A stretch of 64,000 bases of DNA from Pelomonas baiyunensis (GTDB lineage Bacteria > Pseudomonadota > Gammaproteobacteria > Burkholderiales > Burkholderiaceae_C). Below the pieces are notes generated by a model that did no database searches, was not told the DNA's origin, and worked only from the letters and a program-made list of their open reading frames with translations. The stretch's first letter is position 1; each line of letters starts with the position of its first letter. Both the position numbers and the translations under genes were made by a program. The stretch spans positions 186,001 through 250,000 of the forward strand of contig NZ_JBIGIB010000002.1 in the NCBI RefSeq assembly GCF_043555935.1. The letters are read 5' to 3'. Positions 53,684 through 61,700 of this stretch are shown piece after piece.

Positions 53684-54598
53684 TCAGCGCTTTGGAATCC
53701 AGCGGCGCACCAGTGACTTGGCGCATTTGCTGAGCGTCGCGCCCCGCTGCGGGCCACGGGCCAGCAGGCCAGCGAACGTCTTCAGCCCCAGACCGAGGTC
53801 GCCCTTGGCGCAATGAGCGTCGGCGAAGTTGCACCACCCGCGATGTTGGAAGCGGCGCAGTGCGACCGGGTCGACATCGTGGCCCGGCGGCGAGCTCATC
53901 CCAAAGCGCTGAATCAATTCCGCCCGCATCAGTTCCGTCGTGTTCGTGGCCGGTATGCGCCGGGACAGCGACACCGGGTGCTGGCGATACAGCACGAACG
54001 ATTCCGCCAGCCTCACAAAGCGGTGCTGTGTGCTCGCCCGGACCAAGTACTCCCAATCGTCTGTCTGCTGGTTGTTCGTAAGGAAACCGCCCAGTTGATC
54101 CCAGGCGGATCGGCGCCACAGCACAGATGACGGCAGCGCGTGGTTGTCCAGGATCAGCTTGGGGTAGATCCATCCTGACAAGGTTTCGTCGACCCGGCCG
54201 GCCCGCGCCGAAGCTGCAAAGTCGGGGCGTGCCTCGCCATGCCAGACCTCGAAGCCCGTGTAGCAAAAGTCGTGATCCGGCCGTTGCTGTAGGGCATGCA
54301 GTTGGAGCCGCAGCTTTTCGGGGTGCCAGATGTCGTCAGCATCCAGCAGGGCGACGAATTCCGAGTCAACCTCGGCCATGCCGCGATTGCGCGAGCGCGA
54401 CATGCCCCGGTTGTCCTGCGAGATGACCCGAACGCGGGCATCGCTGGACGCCGCCCGTGCGGCCGTCGCATCTTTGGACCCATCGTCGATGATGGTGAGC
54501 TGAAAGTCTCCGGCCGTTTGATTCAGCACCGACTGCACGGTCTCGCCGATGAATGATTCGGCGTTGTAGGCCGGAACCACGATGTTGACGCGGGGCAT
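53684..54598 (-). CDS. GT2-family glycosyltransferase
   Basis: A 304-residue GT-A enzyme. MPRVNIVVPAYNAESFIGET, LTIIDDGSKDATAARAAS and FVALLDADDIWHPEKLRLQL provide the nucleotide- and metal-binding DADD motif; NQQTDDWEYLVR is the catalytic acidic region. The C-terminus is basic (LVRRWIPKR). It is the last gene of a leftward run with the TPR protein and the XrtA hydrolases. It is convergent with the GT4 gene and close to the strand switch that ends the accessory module. Confidence 0.9.
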   Translation of the reverse strand: MPRVNIVVPAYNAESFIGETVQSVLNQTAGDFQLTIIDDGSKDATAARAASSDARVRVISQDNRGMSRSRNRGMAEVDSEFVALLDADDIWHPEKLRLQLHALQQRPDHDFCYTGFEVWHGEARPDFAASARAGRVDETLSGWIYPKLILDNHALPSSVLWRRSAWDQLGGFLTNNQQTDDWEYLVRASTQHRFVRLAESFVLYRQHPVSLSRRIPATNTTELMRAELIQRFGMSSPPGHDVDPVALRRFQHRGWCNFADAHCAKGDLGLGLKTFAGLLARGPQRGATLSKCAKSLVRRWIPKR

Positions 54599-54607
54599 GG
54601 GCTCGGT

Positions 54608-55315
54608 TCAGCGGGAGGGTTGCGAAGCGGCGTCGTCCGGCGCAGACCCTGCCTTGGCATCGGGCTCAACCCAACGCCCGACCGCCGTCAGACGCTCGCG
54701 CAACTCGGGCCGTGTCATGCCCAGGGCCATGACCTTGTGGGCCTGGATCAGGGCCTTGTCGTAGTTCTTCATGTCGACGAACAACATGCCGGCATTGAAG
54801 AGCGTGAGCGGGTTGTCGTCGGCTTGCGCCACCACGTAGTCCAAAAACTTGTTGGCTTCGTCCAATCGGTCGCGACGGATGAGGAAGCTCACGTAGAGCA
54901 TCCGGAACACGTGGTCGTCCGGCGTGTAAGCCATGCCACGGGCGTAGTAGCAATCGATCGTCATGTCCGCGCCACGTGGCGGGTCCGATCGTTCCAGTGA
55001 GCTCAGGCGCTCCATCACCAAAATCGCCCGATGATGGTTCGGGAACACGGCGAGCGTGTAGCCGATGTCGTGACCGAACTCGCCGGTGGCCCGTTTGGTC
55101 AGGGTCTGAACGCCTCGGGGGAAGTGGGCGTTCTCGACCAGTGCGCGGCGGGATTCATGCGCGGTGCGGTAATCGAACGGGCCGTACAAGTTGTTGATCT
55201 CGCCGCAGCCTGCGGGCGGGGGGGCCGCGCGCTGGGCCAAGGCTGCACTGGCCCCCGTCAGCAGACTCAGTGCGGCGAGGAGCCGAACGATGGGAGCGTA
55301 GAAACCCGTTTTCAT
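54608..55315 (-). CDS. Secreted TPR-like protein of unknown function
   Basis: A 235-residue protein. The signal peptide (1 to about 27, LLAALSLLTGASAALAQ) is followed by CGEINNLYGPFDYRTAHESR and two or three TPR-like helix pairs (DDHVFRMLYVSFLIRRDRLD, NPLTLFNAGMLFVDMKNYDK). It ends with a disordered Ser/Ala/Asp tail. I do not recognise a named family. Its place nine bases before the GT2 gene and twelve bases after the hydrolase 1 gene suggests a periplasmic helper in glycan or PEP-CTERM protein export (inference). Confidence 0.75.
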   Translation of the reverse strand: MKTGFYAPIVRLLAALSLLTGASAALAQRAAPPPAGCGEINNLYGPFDYRTAHESRRALVENAHFPRGVQTLTKRATGEFGHDIGYTLAVFPNHHRAILVMERLSSLERSDPPRGADMTIDCYYARGMAYTPDDHVFRMLYVSFLIRRDRLDEANKFLDYVVAQADDNPLTLFNAGMLFVDMKNYDKALIQAHKVMALGMTRPELRERLTAVGRWVEPDAKAGSAPDDAASQPSR

Positions 55316-55328
55316 ATGGCGTGTGGGT

Positions 55329-56177
55329 TCAGCAAGAGGATTTCAACCATGCCAAGCAGAGGCGGCTCTGCTCGGCTTGATCCGCCAGGGTCGAAAAGGT
55401 GTGGTCGGCGGTCTGCAGTTCGTTCAACGTGAGCGTCGGGCCCGTCAACAGACCCGTCCAAGCCGTCGAGGCCTCGGCATGCAGGCGAAATTCGCGCGCA
55501 GTGTAGTCATCACCGCTCAGCACCAGCAGCACCGGCCCTGCAAAGCTGCGCAAACCGTCCGCCATGCGGTCTTGATAGCTGCGCGGCCCGCTCTGGCTGG
55601 TGCGTGCACCGCGGGCCAACTTCAGATTCCGCGTCAACGTCGTCAGGGCTTTCATGCCCACGCCGCCCTTGAGCAGCTTGAGCCAGAACGCCTTTTCGCG
55701 CAGGCGGCGCCAGTAGTAGTGCTTGACGTGCGTTTGCGCCAGGGTGGCGGCGGAGCGCACCCAGGGGTTGAGCAGGGCCACGCCGGCGACGCGGGCGTCG
55801 TGCGTGGCATCCAAGTACAGCAAGGCAGCGGAAGCCGCATCGCACAGCCCCCACAGCACCACCCGGCGCAAGCCGGGGCGGGCGGCCAACAGTGCGTCGA
55901 TGGCGCAGCGGATGTCGGCATCCACCCCAAGGAAGTCGCGCGCTTCGCCGGGGCTGTCGCCCATGCTGCGGTAGTCGAAGCGCAGCGCTGGGTAGCCCTG
56001 CTGGGCGAGGTCGCGCGCCAGCAGGGTGAACTGCCGGTGGCTGCCCACCCGGTACTGCGGCCCGCCGACGATGATGAGAACGCCCACCTCGGCCGACGGC
56101 ACCTCGGCAGCGGGTTCGGCCAGGATGCCGACGAGCGACTCGCCTTCGCAGTCGAAGCGCAGCACCGACTCTTTCAT
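55329..56177 (-). CDS. Exosortase A-associated hydrolase 1
   Basis: A 282-residue alpha/beta-hydrolase of the TIGR03100 type. VLIIVGGPQYRVGSHRQFTL leads to ALRFDYRSMGDSPGEA. The expected nucleophile elbow reads WGLCDAASAALLY, with Cys where most hydrolases have Ser, as known for this family. The C-terminal acid and His are in VLSGDDYTAREF and TADHTFS. The reaction is unknown; an esterase or thioesterase acting on acyl-carrier or acylated glycan is plausible. The start overlaps the hydrolase 2 stop. Confidence 0.9.
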   Translation of the reverse strand: MKESVLRFDCEGESLVGILAEPAAEVPSAEVGVLIIVGGPQYRVGSHRQFTLLARDLAQQGYPALRFDYRSMGDSPGEARDFLGVDADIRCAIDALLAARPGLRRVVLWGLCDAASAALLYLDATHDARVAGVALLNPWVRSAATLAQTHVKHYYWRRLREKAFWLKLLKGGVGMKALTTLTRNLKLARGARTSQSGPRSYQDRMADGLRSFAGPVLLVLSGDDYTAREFRLHAEASTAWTGLLTGPTLTLNELQTADHTFSTLADQAEQSRLCLAWLKSSC

Positions 56178-56995
56178 GCCAGTGCCTCCACGGTGCGGGT
56201 GATCAGCTCTGGGGCGGTCTCGATTTCGCTGCTGGCCCAAAAGCCTGGGCCCTGAACCAGGTGGGTGCGAACGTTCCAGCCCGCCGTGCGCCATTGCTGC
56301 ACGGCTTGCTCGCTGACGGGGCTGAGCGTGGCGTCGTCGCGGGTGCTGAGCTCCAGCCATTCCACGCGCCCGGTGGCGCCGGTCGGCTGCAGTCGGGCGG
56401 CCTCCAGGCCGCTGGCGAGCGCTGCGCTCAACGCGTAGCCGGCGATCTCGACCGGCCGGCCAGCGGCGAGTTCGGCCTTGAGTTGGTCCATCAGCCCTTT
56501 GCTGTTGCCCGAGGCCATTTCGGCCGCCAGCTTCAAGCGCAGGAACTGCTGCAGCGCAAGCTTGCCGCTGGTCATGGGTTGCCAGAGCAGGAGGTTCACC
56601 GCGCGGCCCCAATCGCCGCAGGCCAGCAGAGCGCCGGCGCGCAGGCCCCAGATCCAGATGGGCAGATGTGGCTGATGCGGCAGGGCAGCAGTGCGGGCGT
56701 CCAGGCAGTCCAGCGCGCGCCGGACGTCGTCTTGCCAGTCCGCCCACAAGGCGTCGCCGAAGTCGGCGGACGAGTCGCCGCAGCCGCGCAGGTCGACCTG
56801 CAGCACCGCGTAGCCGGCGTCGGCCAAGGCGCGGCAGGTCAGGGCGACCATGCGGCGCGACTTGTTCATCTCCTCGGCGAACGGGTGCAGGTACAGCACC
56901 CGGCCGCGCGGGGTGCCGGCTGGGCTGTGAAACACACACAGCCGCTGCTCGCCGCCCGGGGCGGGCAGGAAAAAGATGTCGGGCTGGGGGGTCAA
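56174..56995 (-). CDS. Exosortase A-associated hydrolase 2
   Basis: A 273-residue alpha/beta-hydrolase-like protein of the TIGR03101 type. LYLHPFAEEMNKSRRMVALT and VLQVDLRGCGDSSADFGD are the family signature; the elbow position reads WGLRAGALLA, where the usual G-x-S-x-G nucleophile is missing, so it may be non-hydrolytic or a partner of hydrolase 1. It appears to start at TTG 56995 (TTGA overlap with the acyl carrier protein stop); the next downstream ATG would cut the first strand. Confidence 0.88.
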   Translation of the reverse strand: MTPQPDIFFLPAPGGEQRLCVFHSPAGTPRGRVLYLHPFAEEMNKSRRMVALTCRALADAGYAVLQVDLRGCGDSSADFGDALWADWQDDVRRALDCLDARTAALPHQPHLPIWIWGLRAGALLACGDWGRAVNLLLWQPMTSGKLALQQFLRLKLAAEMASGNSKGLMDQLKAELAAGRPVEIAGYALSAALASGLEAARLQPTGATGRVEWLELSTRDDATLSPVSEQAVQQWRTAGWNVRTHLVQGPGFWASSEIETAPELITRTVEALA

Positions 56996-57249
56996 CCCAG
57001 GCGAGCCGACACGAAGTCGGCCAGCGAGCCCACGGTGGCGAAGGTGTCGCCGTCGATGTCGTCGTCGTCGACCACCAGCCCCAGCTGTTCCTCCAGCGCG
57101 GTGATCAGGCTGACCACGGCCATCGAGTCCAGCTCGGGCAGGGCCCCCAACAGCGCGGTGTCGCGCGTGAAGGTTTGGCTGCGGCCGTCCAGGCTGAGCA
57201 CGTCGTCGAGAAGTCTCAGCACGTGGCCGAGCACCTGATCCTTGTCCAT
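56992..57249 (-). CDS. Acyl carrier protein of the XrtA locus
   Basis: An 85-residue carrier protein. The phosphopantetheine attachment serine is S42 in LPELDSMAVVSLI, with flanking helices MDKDQVLGHVLRLLDDVLSL and DDIDGDTFATVGSLADFVS. It is coupled to the two hydrolases and divergent from the AMP ligase. It is the obvious acyl donor for a locus acyltransferase such as the FeeM-PilZ protein or the tandem GNAT (inference). ATG 57249; a very long reading across the divergent gene is artefactual. Confidence 0.9.
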   Translation of the reverse strand: MDKDQVLGHVLRLLDDVLSLDGRSQTFTRDTALLGALPELDSMAVVSLITALEEQLGLVVDDDDIDGDTFATVGSLADFVSARLG

Positions 57250-57372
57250 GGGCAAGCGTCCAAAAAAGCAGCCGCGCAGTTTAGCGGGCTGCCCCCTTGG
57301 CCCCGGGGAGGCGCCCCCTTGGGATCGGGGGCGCGTGAGATACTTTTTTCGACTTTGGACCCTGCCCATTCC
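57250..57372. promoter_or_regulatory. Divergent promoter region with a GC-rich palindrome
   Basis: A 123-bp region between the divergent acyl carrier protein and AMP ligase genes. It contains the perfect inverted repeat GCGCCCCC (57311-57318) / GGGGGCGC (57327-57334), followed by an AT-poor region with GATACTTTTTT. It may be an operator shared by both units; no consensus promoter is clear. Confidence 0.45.
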
Positions 57373-58962
57373 ATGCCTGAATCCACGCTGCTTCATGAGT
57401 TGGTGGCTGTTGCCGCCGAGCGCACGCCGGAGGCGCCTGCGCTGACCTATGGCGCGGCAACGCTGAGTTACGGTGAGCTGGACACCGCCGTGCGCGGCTT
57501 GGCCAGCGGCCTGGTGGAGCTGGGCCTGGCGCGCGGCGAGCGTGTGGCGATCTACCTGGAGAAGCGCTTCGAGACGGTGGTGACGAGCTTCGGCGCGCCG
57601 GCTGCGGGCGCAGTGTTCGTGCCGTTGAATCCGCTTTTGAAGCCGGACCAGGTCGGGTTCATCCTGCGCGACTGCGACGTGCGCGTGCTCGTCACCTCGC
57701 CGGAGCGCCTCGCGCAGTTGGGCGAGGTGTTGGCCCAGTGCCCCGCGCTGCGTCATGTGGTGCTGACTCACGGGGCTGGAACGGCGCACGTGCCGGTGCA
57801 CGACTGGGCGCAGTTGCTGGCCACACCCGGCCGTGCGGGCCACCGGGTCATCGACACGGACATGACGGCCATCCTTTACACCTCCGGCTCCACTGGGCGG
57901 CCCAAGGGGGTGGTGCTGTCGCATCGCAACATGGTGGCTGGTGGCAAGAGCGTGGCCACCTACTTGGAAAACCGCGCGAGCGACACCTTGCTGGCGGCGT
58001 TGCCGCTGTCGTTCGACGCGGGCTTCAGCCAGCTGACGACTGCGTTCCACACGGGCGCCCGCGTCGTGCTGCTGAACTACCTGCTGCCCAAGGACGTGCT
58101 CAAGGCGATGGAGCGTGAAAAGGTGACCGGCCTGACCGCCGTGCCGCCGCTGTACATCCAGCTCACGCAACTGGAATGGCCCGCCGCCATCGACGCGAAC
58201 CTGCGTTACTTTGCCAACACCGGCGGGCGCATGCCGCGGGCGACCCTGGATCTGCTGCGCGCCAAGGCGCCGTCGGCCAAGCCTTTCCTGATGTACGGCC
58301 TGACTGAGGCCTTCCGCTCCACCTACCTGCCGCCTGAGGAGGTGGACCGCCGGCCGGACTCCATCGGCAAGGCGATTCCGAACGCCGAAATTTTGGTGCT
58401 GCGCGAAGACGGCACCGAGTGCGCGCCCGACGAGCCCGGCGAGCTGGTGCACCGGGGCGCGCTGGTGGGCCTGGGTTACTGGAATGACGCCGAAAAGACC
58501 GCCGAGCGCTACAAGCCACTGCCCGTGGGCGTGGGCGGGCGTGAAGGCGGCTTGCAGCTGCCGGAGTTCGCGGTGTTCTCGGGCGACACGGTGAAGCGCG
58601 ATGCCGAGGGCTTTTTGTACTTCGTGGGGCGCCGCGACGAGATGATGAAAACCTCGGGCTACCGGGTCAGCCCGACCGAGGTGGAAGAGGTGCTGTACGC
58701 CACCGGTTTGGTTGGCGAGTGCGTGGCTTTCGGCGTCTACCACGACGCTTTGGGCCAGGCCATCCAGGTCATTGCCACGCCCCCCGAGGGCGCGGCCGAG
58801 CTGAACCTGGCCGCGCTGACCGCCGCGTGCAAGGCGCGCATGCCGGCTTACATGGTGCCGCACGGCATCGAGGTGCGCAGCGGTCCGCTGCCCCGCAACC
58901 CCAACGGCAAGATCGACCGCAAGACGCTGTCGACCGACTGGCTTGAACGTCACCCCGCATGA
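57373..58962 (+). CDS. Exosortase A-associated acyl-CoA/ACP ligase (AMP-forming)
   Basis: A 529-residue adenylate-forming enzyme (TIGR03098-like). The P-loop A3 motif is YTSGSTGRPKG (169-179). The segments LMYGLTEAFRSTYLPPEE (A5), FLYFVGRRDEMMKTSGYRVS (A7-A8) and PRNPNGKIDRKTL (A10 Lys) are all present, so the enzyme should be active. It would activate a fatty or other carboxylic acid and load the divergent acyl carrier protein or CoA. It is coupled by ATGA to the PLP decarboxylase. Confidence 0.93.
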   Translation: MPESTLLHELVAVAAERTPEAPALTYGAATLSYGELDTAVRGLASGLVELGLARGERVAIYLEKRFETVVTSFGAPAAGAVFVPLNPLLKPDQVGFILRDCDVRVLVTSPERLAQLGEVLAQCPALRHVVLTHGAGTAHVPVHDWAQLLATPGRAGHRVIDTDMTAILYTSGSTGRPKGVVLSHRNMVAGGKSVATYLENRASDTLLAALPLSFDAGFSQLTTAFHTGARVVLLNYLLPKDVLKAMEREKVTGLTAVPPLYIQLTQLEWPAAIDANLRYFANTGGRMPRATLDLLRAKAPSAKPFLMYGLTEAFRSTYLPPEEVDRRPDSIGKAIPNAEILVLREDGTECAPDEPGELVHRGALVGLGYWNDAEKTAERYKPLPVGVGGREGGLQLPEFAVFSGDTVKRDAEGFLYFVGRRDEMMKTSGYRVSPTEVEEVLYATGLVGECVAFGVYHDALGQAIQVIATPPEGAAELNLAALTAACKARMPAYMVPHGIEVRSGPLPRNPNGKIDRKTLSTDWLERHPA

Positions 58963-60221
58963 GCGAAACCCTGCCTGTGAAGCGTGTGCTGGAGCACGCG
59001 CCCGTCCTGTTTCCCCGTGATGCACGCGGTGAGTTGCTGGTGGGCGGCCAGCGCCTGTCGGTGTTGGCCGAGCGCGTGGGCCAGACGCCTTTCTATGCCT
59101 ACGACCGCGCATTGCTGAAGGCCCGCGTGGCGGAGCTGCGGGCGGCGCTGCCGCAGGGCATCGAGCTGCACTACGCGATGAAGGCCAACCCGATGCCGGC
59201 GCTCGTGCAGTGGATGGCCGGGCTCGTGGACGGCATCGACGTGGCGTCTGCGGGTGAACTGCAGGTGGCGCTGAATGCCGGGGCCGACCCGCACGAGATC
59301 AGCTTTGCCGGGCCGGGCAAGCGCGACATCGAACTGGGCCAGGCCGTGGCGGCTGGCGTGCTGGTGAACGTGGAGACGGCGCGCGAGCTCAAGGTGCTGG
59401 CTGCCGCATCCCAGCGATTGGGATTGCCCGCGCGTGTGGCACTGCGCGTGAACCCGGATTTCGAGCTCAAGGGCTCGGGCATGCGCATGAGCGGCGGACC
59501 CAAGCAGTTCGGCATCGACGCGGAAACCGTGCCGGAGGTCTTGGCCCAGGTCGGCGCGCTGGCGGGCGAGGGCGTGGCCTTTGAAGGCTTTCACTTGTTC
59601 GCGGGCTCGCAAAACCTCAAGGCCGAAGCGATTTGCGAAGCCCAGCAGAAGAGCTACGAACTGGCCCTTCGCCTGGCCGAAGCCGCACCGGCGCCCGTCA
59701 AGTTCCTGAACCTGGGCGGTGGTTTCGGCATTCCGTACTTTCCGGGCGAGACGCGCCTGGATCTGGCGCCCATTGCCGACAACCTCGCCGCCCTGCAGAC
59801 GCGTGCGAAGGCGGACCTGCCGCACGCCAAGCTGGTGATCGAACTCGGCCGCTACTTCGTGGGTGAGGCGGGTGTGTACGTCAGCCGCATCGTGGACCGC
59901 AAGCTGTCGCGCGGTCAGGTGTTTTTGGTGGCGGACGGCGGTCTGCACCACCACCTGTCGGCCTCGGGCAACTTCGGGCAGGTGCTGCGCAAGAACTACC
60001 CGGCCTCCATCGAGCCGCAAGGCCGCGTGGAGACGGCGACCGAGCCCGCCAGCGTGGTGGGGCCGCTGTGCACGCCGCTGGACCTGCTGGCCGACCGCAT
60101 GGACATGGCCCGTGGGGGCATCGGCGATCTGGCCGTGGTGTACCAGAGCGGCGCCTACGGCCGCAGTGCCAGCCCCGAGGGCTTCCTGGGCCACCCGGCG
60201 TGCGTGGAAGTGCTGGTGTGA
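58959..60221 (+). CDS. Exosortase A-associated PLP-dependent decarboxylase
   Basis: A 420-residue fold-type III PLP enzyme of the LysA/ornithine decarboxylase family (TIGR03099-like). PLP lysine K75 lies in HYAMKANPMPAL; GIDVASAGELQVAL, FLNLGGGFGIPYF (phosphate loop) and GPLCTPLDLLADR (C-terminal active-site region) are present. It would decarboxylate a basic or diamino acid to give an amine or diamine. Together with the ligase and carrier protein this suggests synthesis of an N-acylated amine or amino acid. The stop is one base from the convergent bpt stop. Confidence 0.93.
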   Translation: MSETLPVKRVLEHAPVLFPRDARGELLVGGQRLSVLAERVGQTPFYAYDRALLKARVAELRAALPQGIELHYAMKANPMPALVQWMAGLVDGIDVASAGELQVALNAGADPHEISFAGPGKRDIELGQAVAAGVLVNVETARELKVLAAASQRLGLPARVALRVNPDFELKGSGMRMSGGPKQFGIDAETVPEVLAQVGALAGEGVAFEGFHLFAGSQNLKAEAICEAQQKSYELALRLAEAAPAPVKFLNLGGGFGIPYFPGETRLDLAPIADNLAALQTRAKADLPHAKLVIELGRYFVGEAGVYVSRIVDRKLSRGQVFLVADGGLHHHLSASGNFGQVLRKNYPASIEPQGRVETATEPASVVGPLCTPLDLLADRMDMARGGIGDLAVVYQSGAYGRSASPEGFLGHPACVEVLV

Positions 60222-60222
60222 G

Positions 60223-60972
60223 TCAGGCCGGCGCGGCGTCTTCCCAGGCGCCGTTCTTCAGCACCTGGTGCGGCCGGAAACCAGCCTTGTAGGCCATCTT
60301 CGGGCTCTCTTCGATCCAGTAGCCCAGGTAGACGTGCGGCAGCTTGAGTTCGCGCGCCTGCTCGATCTGCCACAGCACGCCATAGGTGCCGAAGCTGGCC
60401 TCGAGGTCGGGGTCGTAGAAGGTGTAAACGGCGGACAGCCCGTCGCTCAGGATGTCCAGGATGGACACCATGCGCAGCGCGCCGGGGCCGGTTTCGCCTT
60501 CAGGCACGGGCTCGCGAAACTCCACCAGCCGTGAGTTGATGCGGCTTTGCAGCAGGAACTGCGTGTATTGGTCAACGCTGTCGTGGTCCATGCCGCCGCC
60601 GCTGTGTCGGCCGGCCTGGTAGCGCAGGTACAGGGCGTAGTGCTCGGGCGAATAGGCCAGGCGCATGACCTTGGCGTCCAGCTGTTGGTGCGCCTTCCAG
60701 GCGCGCCGTTGCGAGCGGGTGGGCACAAAGCGGTCCACCGGCACGCGCAGCGGAATGCAGGCGCGGCACTGGTCGCAGTAGGGGCGGTAGGTGAACAGGC
60801 CGCTGCGGCGGAATCCGGCCGCCACGAGGTTGGAATACGCGTCGGCGTGGATCAGGTGGCTGGGCGTCGCAACCTGCGAGCGCGCCTGCCGACCGGGCAC
60901 ATAGCTGCACGGGTAGGCGGCGGTGGCGTAGAACTGGATCTGCGCCAGGGGCAGTTCTTTGGGGTGCGTCAC
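60223..60972 (-). CDS. bpt: Aspartate/glutamate leucyltransferase Bpt
   Basis: A 249-residue ATE-family protein that attaches Leu from leucyl-tRNA to N-terminal Asp/Glu of proteins, marking them for ClpS/ClpAP degradation. The N-terminal cysteine-rich segment (YPCSYVPGRQARSQV, YRPYCDQCRACIPLRV) and GYWIEESPKMAYKAGFRPHQ are diagnostic. It starts at GTG 60972, overlapping the aat stop. A much longer reading into aat is artefactual. Confidence 0.95.
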   Translation of the reverse strand: MTHPKELPLAQIQFYATAAYPCSYVPGRQARSQVATPSHLIHADAYSNLVAAGFRRSGLFTYRPYCDQCRACIPLRVPVDRFVPTRSQRRAWKAHQQLDAKVMRLAYSPEHYALYLRYQAGRHSGGGMDHDSVDQYTQFLLQSRINSRLVEFREPVPEGETGPGALRMVSILDILSDGLSAVYTFYDPDLEASFGTYGVLWQIEQARELKLPHVYLGYWIEESPKMAYKAGFRPHQVLKNGAWEDAAPA

Positions 60973-61700
60973 GTGGGGTCGAGGAGCCGATGCCAGTGGC
61001 CCGAATGATAGGTCCAGGGCCCGACCGGGCCGGCATCCACATGGGCGGCGAGGTGGGCCTCGAAGGCGTCGCGCGGCACTTCGGCGGCGCCGAGCGAGGC
61101 CAGATGCCGGGTGTTTTGCTGGCAGTCGATCCAGGGGATGTCGAAGCTCCGGCACAGGCAGATCAGCGCGCACAGCGCGATCTTGGACGCATCGGTGCGG
61201 CGCATGAACATGGACTCGCCGTAGAACATGCGCCCCAACTGCACGCCATAGAGGCCGCCCACCAGCTCGCCGTCCATCCAGGTTTCGATGCTGTGCATGG
61301 CCGGCCACGCGAGGTAGGCCGCCTGCAGGTCCGGCACGATCCAGGTGCCGTCCTGCCCCTCGCGCGGCGTGCTGGCACAGGCGCGCAGCACGGCGGCGCG
61401 GTCGTGGTCCACCCGGATCTCGCAGCCCGGGTTCTGCGCGAAGCGCTGCACCGTCTTGCGCAAAGACCGCGACAGCTTGAAGTTCGCGGTCTGCAGCACC
61501 ATGCGCGGGTCCGGCGCCCACCACAGGGCCGGTTGCCCCGGGCTGTACCAGGGGAACACACCGCGCCGGTACGCCGCCTCCAGCCGCTCCGGCGTCAGCG
61601 TGCCGCCGGCAGCCAGCAGCCCCGGCGCGTCGGTGTCGGGCCCCAGCGCCCGGTACGAGGGCGGGAAGTCGAGGGTGGCGTCGTCCAGCCAGTCGATCAT
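60969..61700 (-). CDS. aat: Leucyl/phenylalanyl-tRNA--protein transferase Aat
   Basis: A 243-residue N-end rule transferase adding Leu or Phe to N-terminal Arg/Lys of target proteins. Signature stretches are FPWYSPGQPALWWAPDPR, SIETWMDGELVGGLYGV and WIDCQQNTRHLASLGA. Its ATG (61700) overlaps the chemoreceptor stop by one base and its end overlaps bpt, so both N-degron enzymes are made from one transcript. Confidence 0.96.
   Translation of the reverse strand: MIDWLDDATLDFPPSYRALGPDTDAPGLLAAGGTLTPERLEAAYRRGVFPWYSPGQPALWWAPDPRMVLQTANFKLSRSLRKTVQRFAQNPGCEIRVDHDRAAVLRACASTPREGQDGTWIVPDLQAAYLAWPAMHSIETWMDGELVGGLYGVQLGRMFYGESMFMRRTDASKIALCALICLCRSFDIPWIDCQQNTRHLASLGAAEVPRDAFEAHLAAHVDAGPVGPWTYHSGHWHRLLDPT

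Noticed and set aside
57250..59112. Long leftward extension of the acyl carrier protein frame
   Set aside because: Runs antisense through the AMP ligase; ATG 57249 gives a standard 85-residue carrier.
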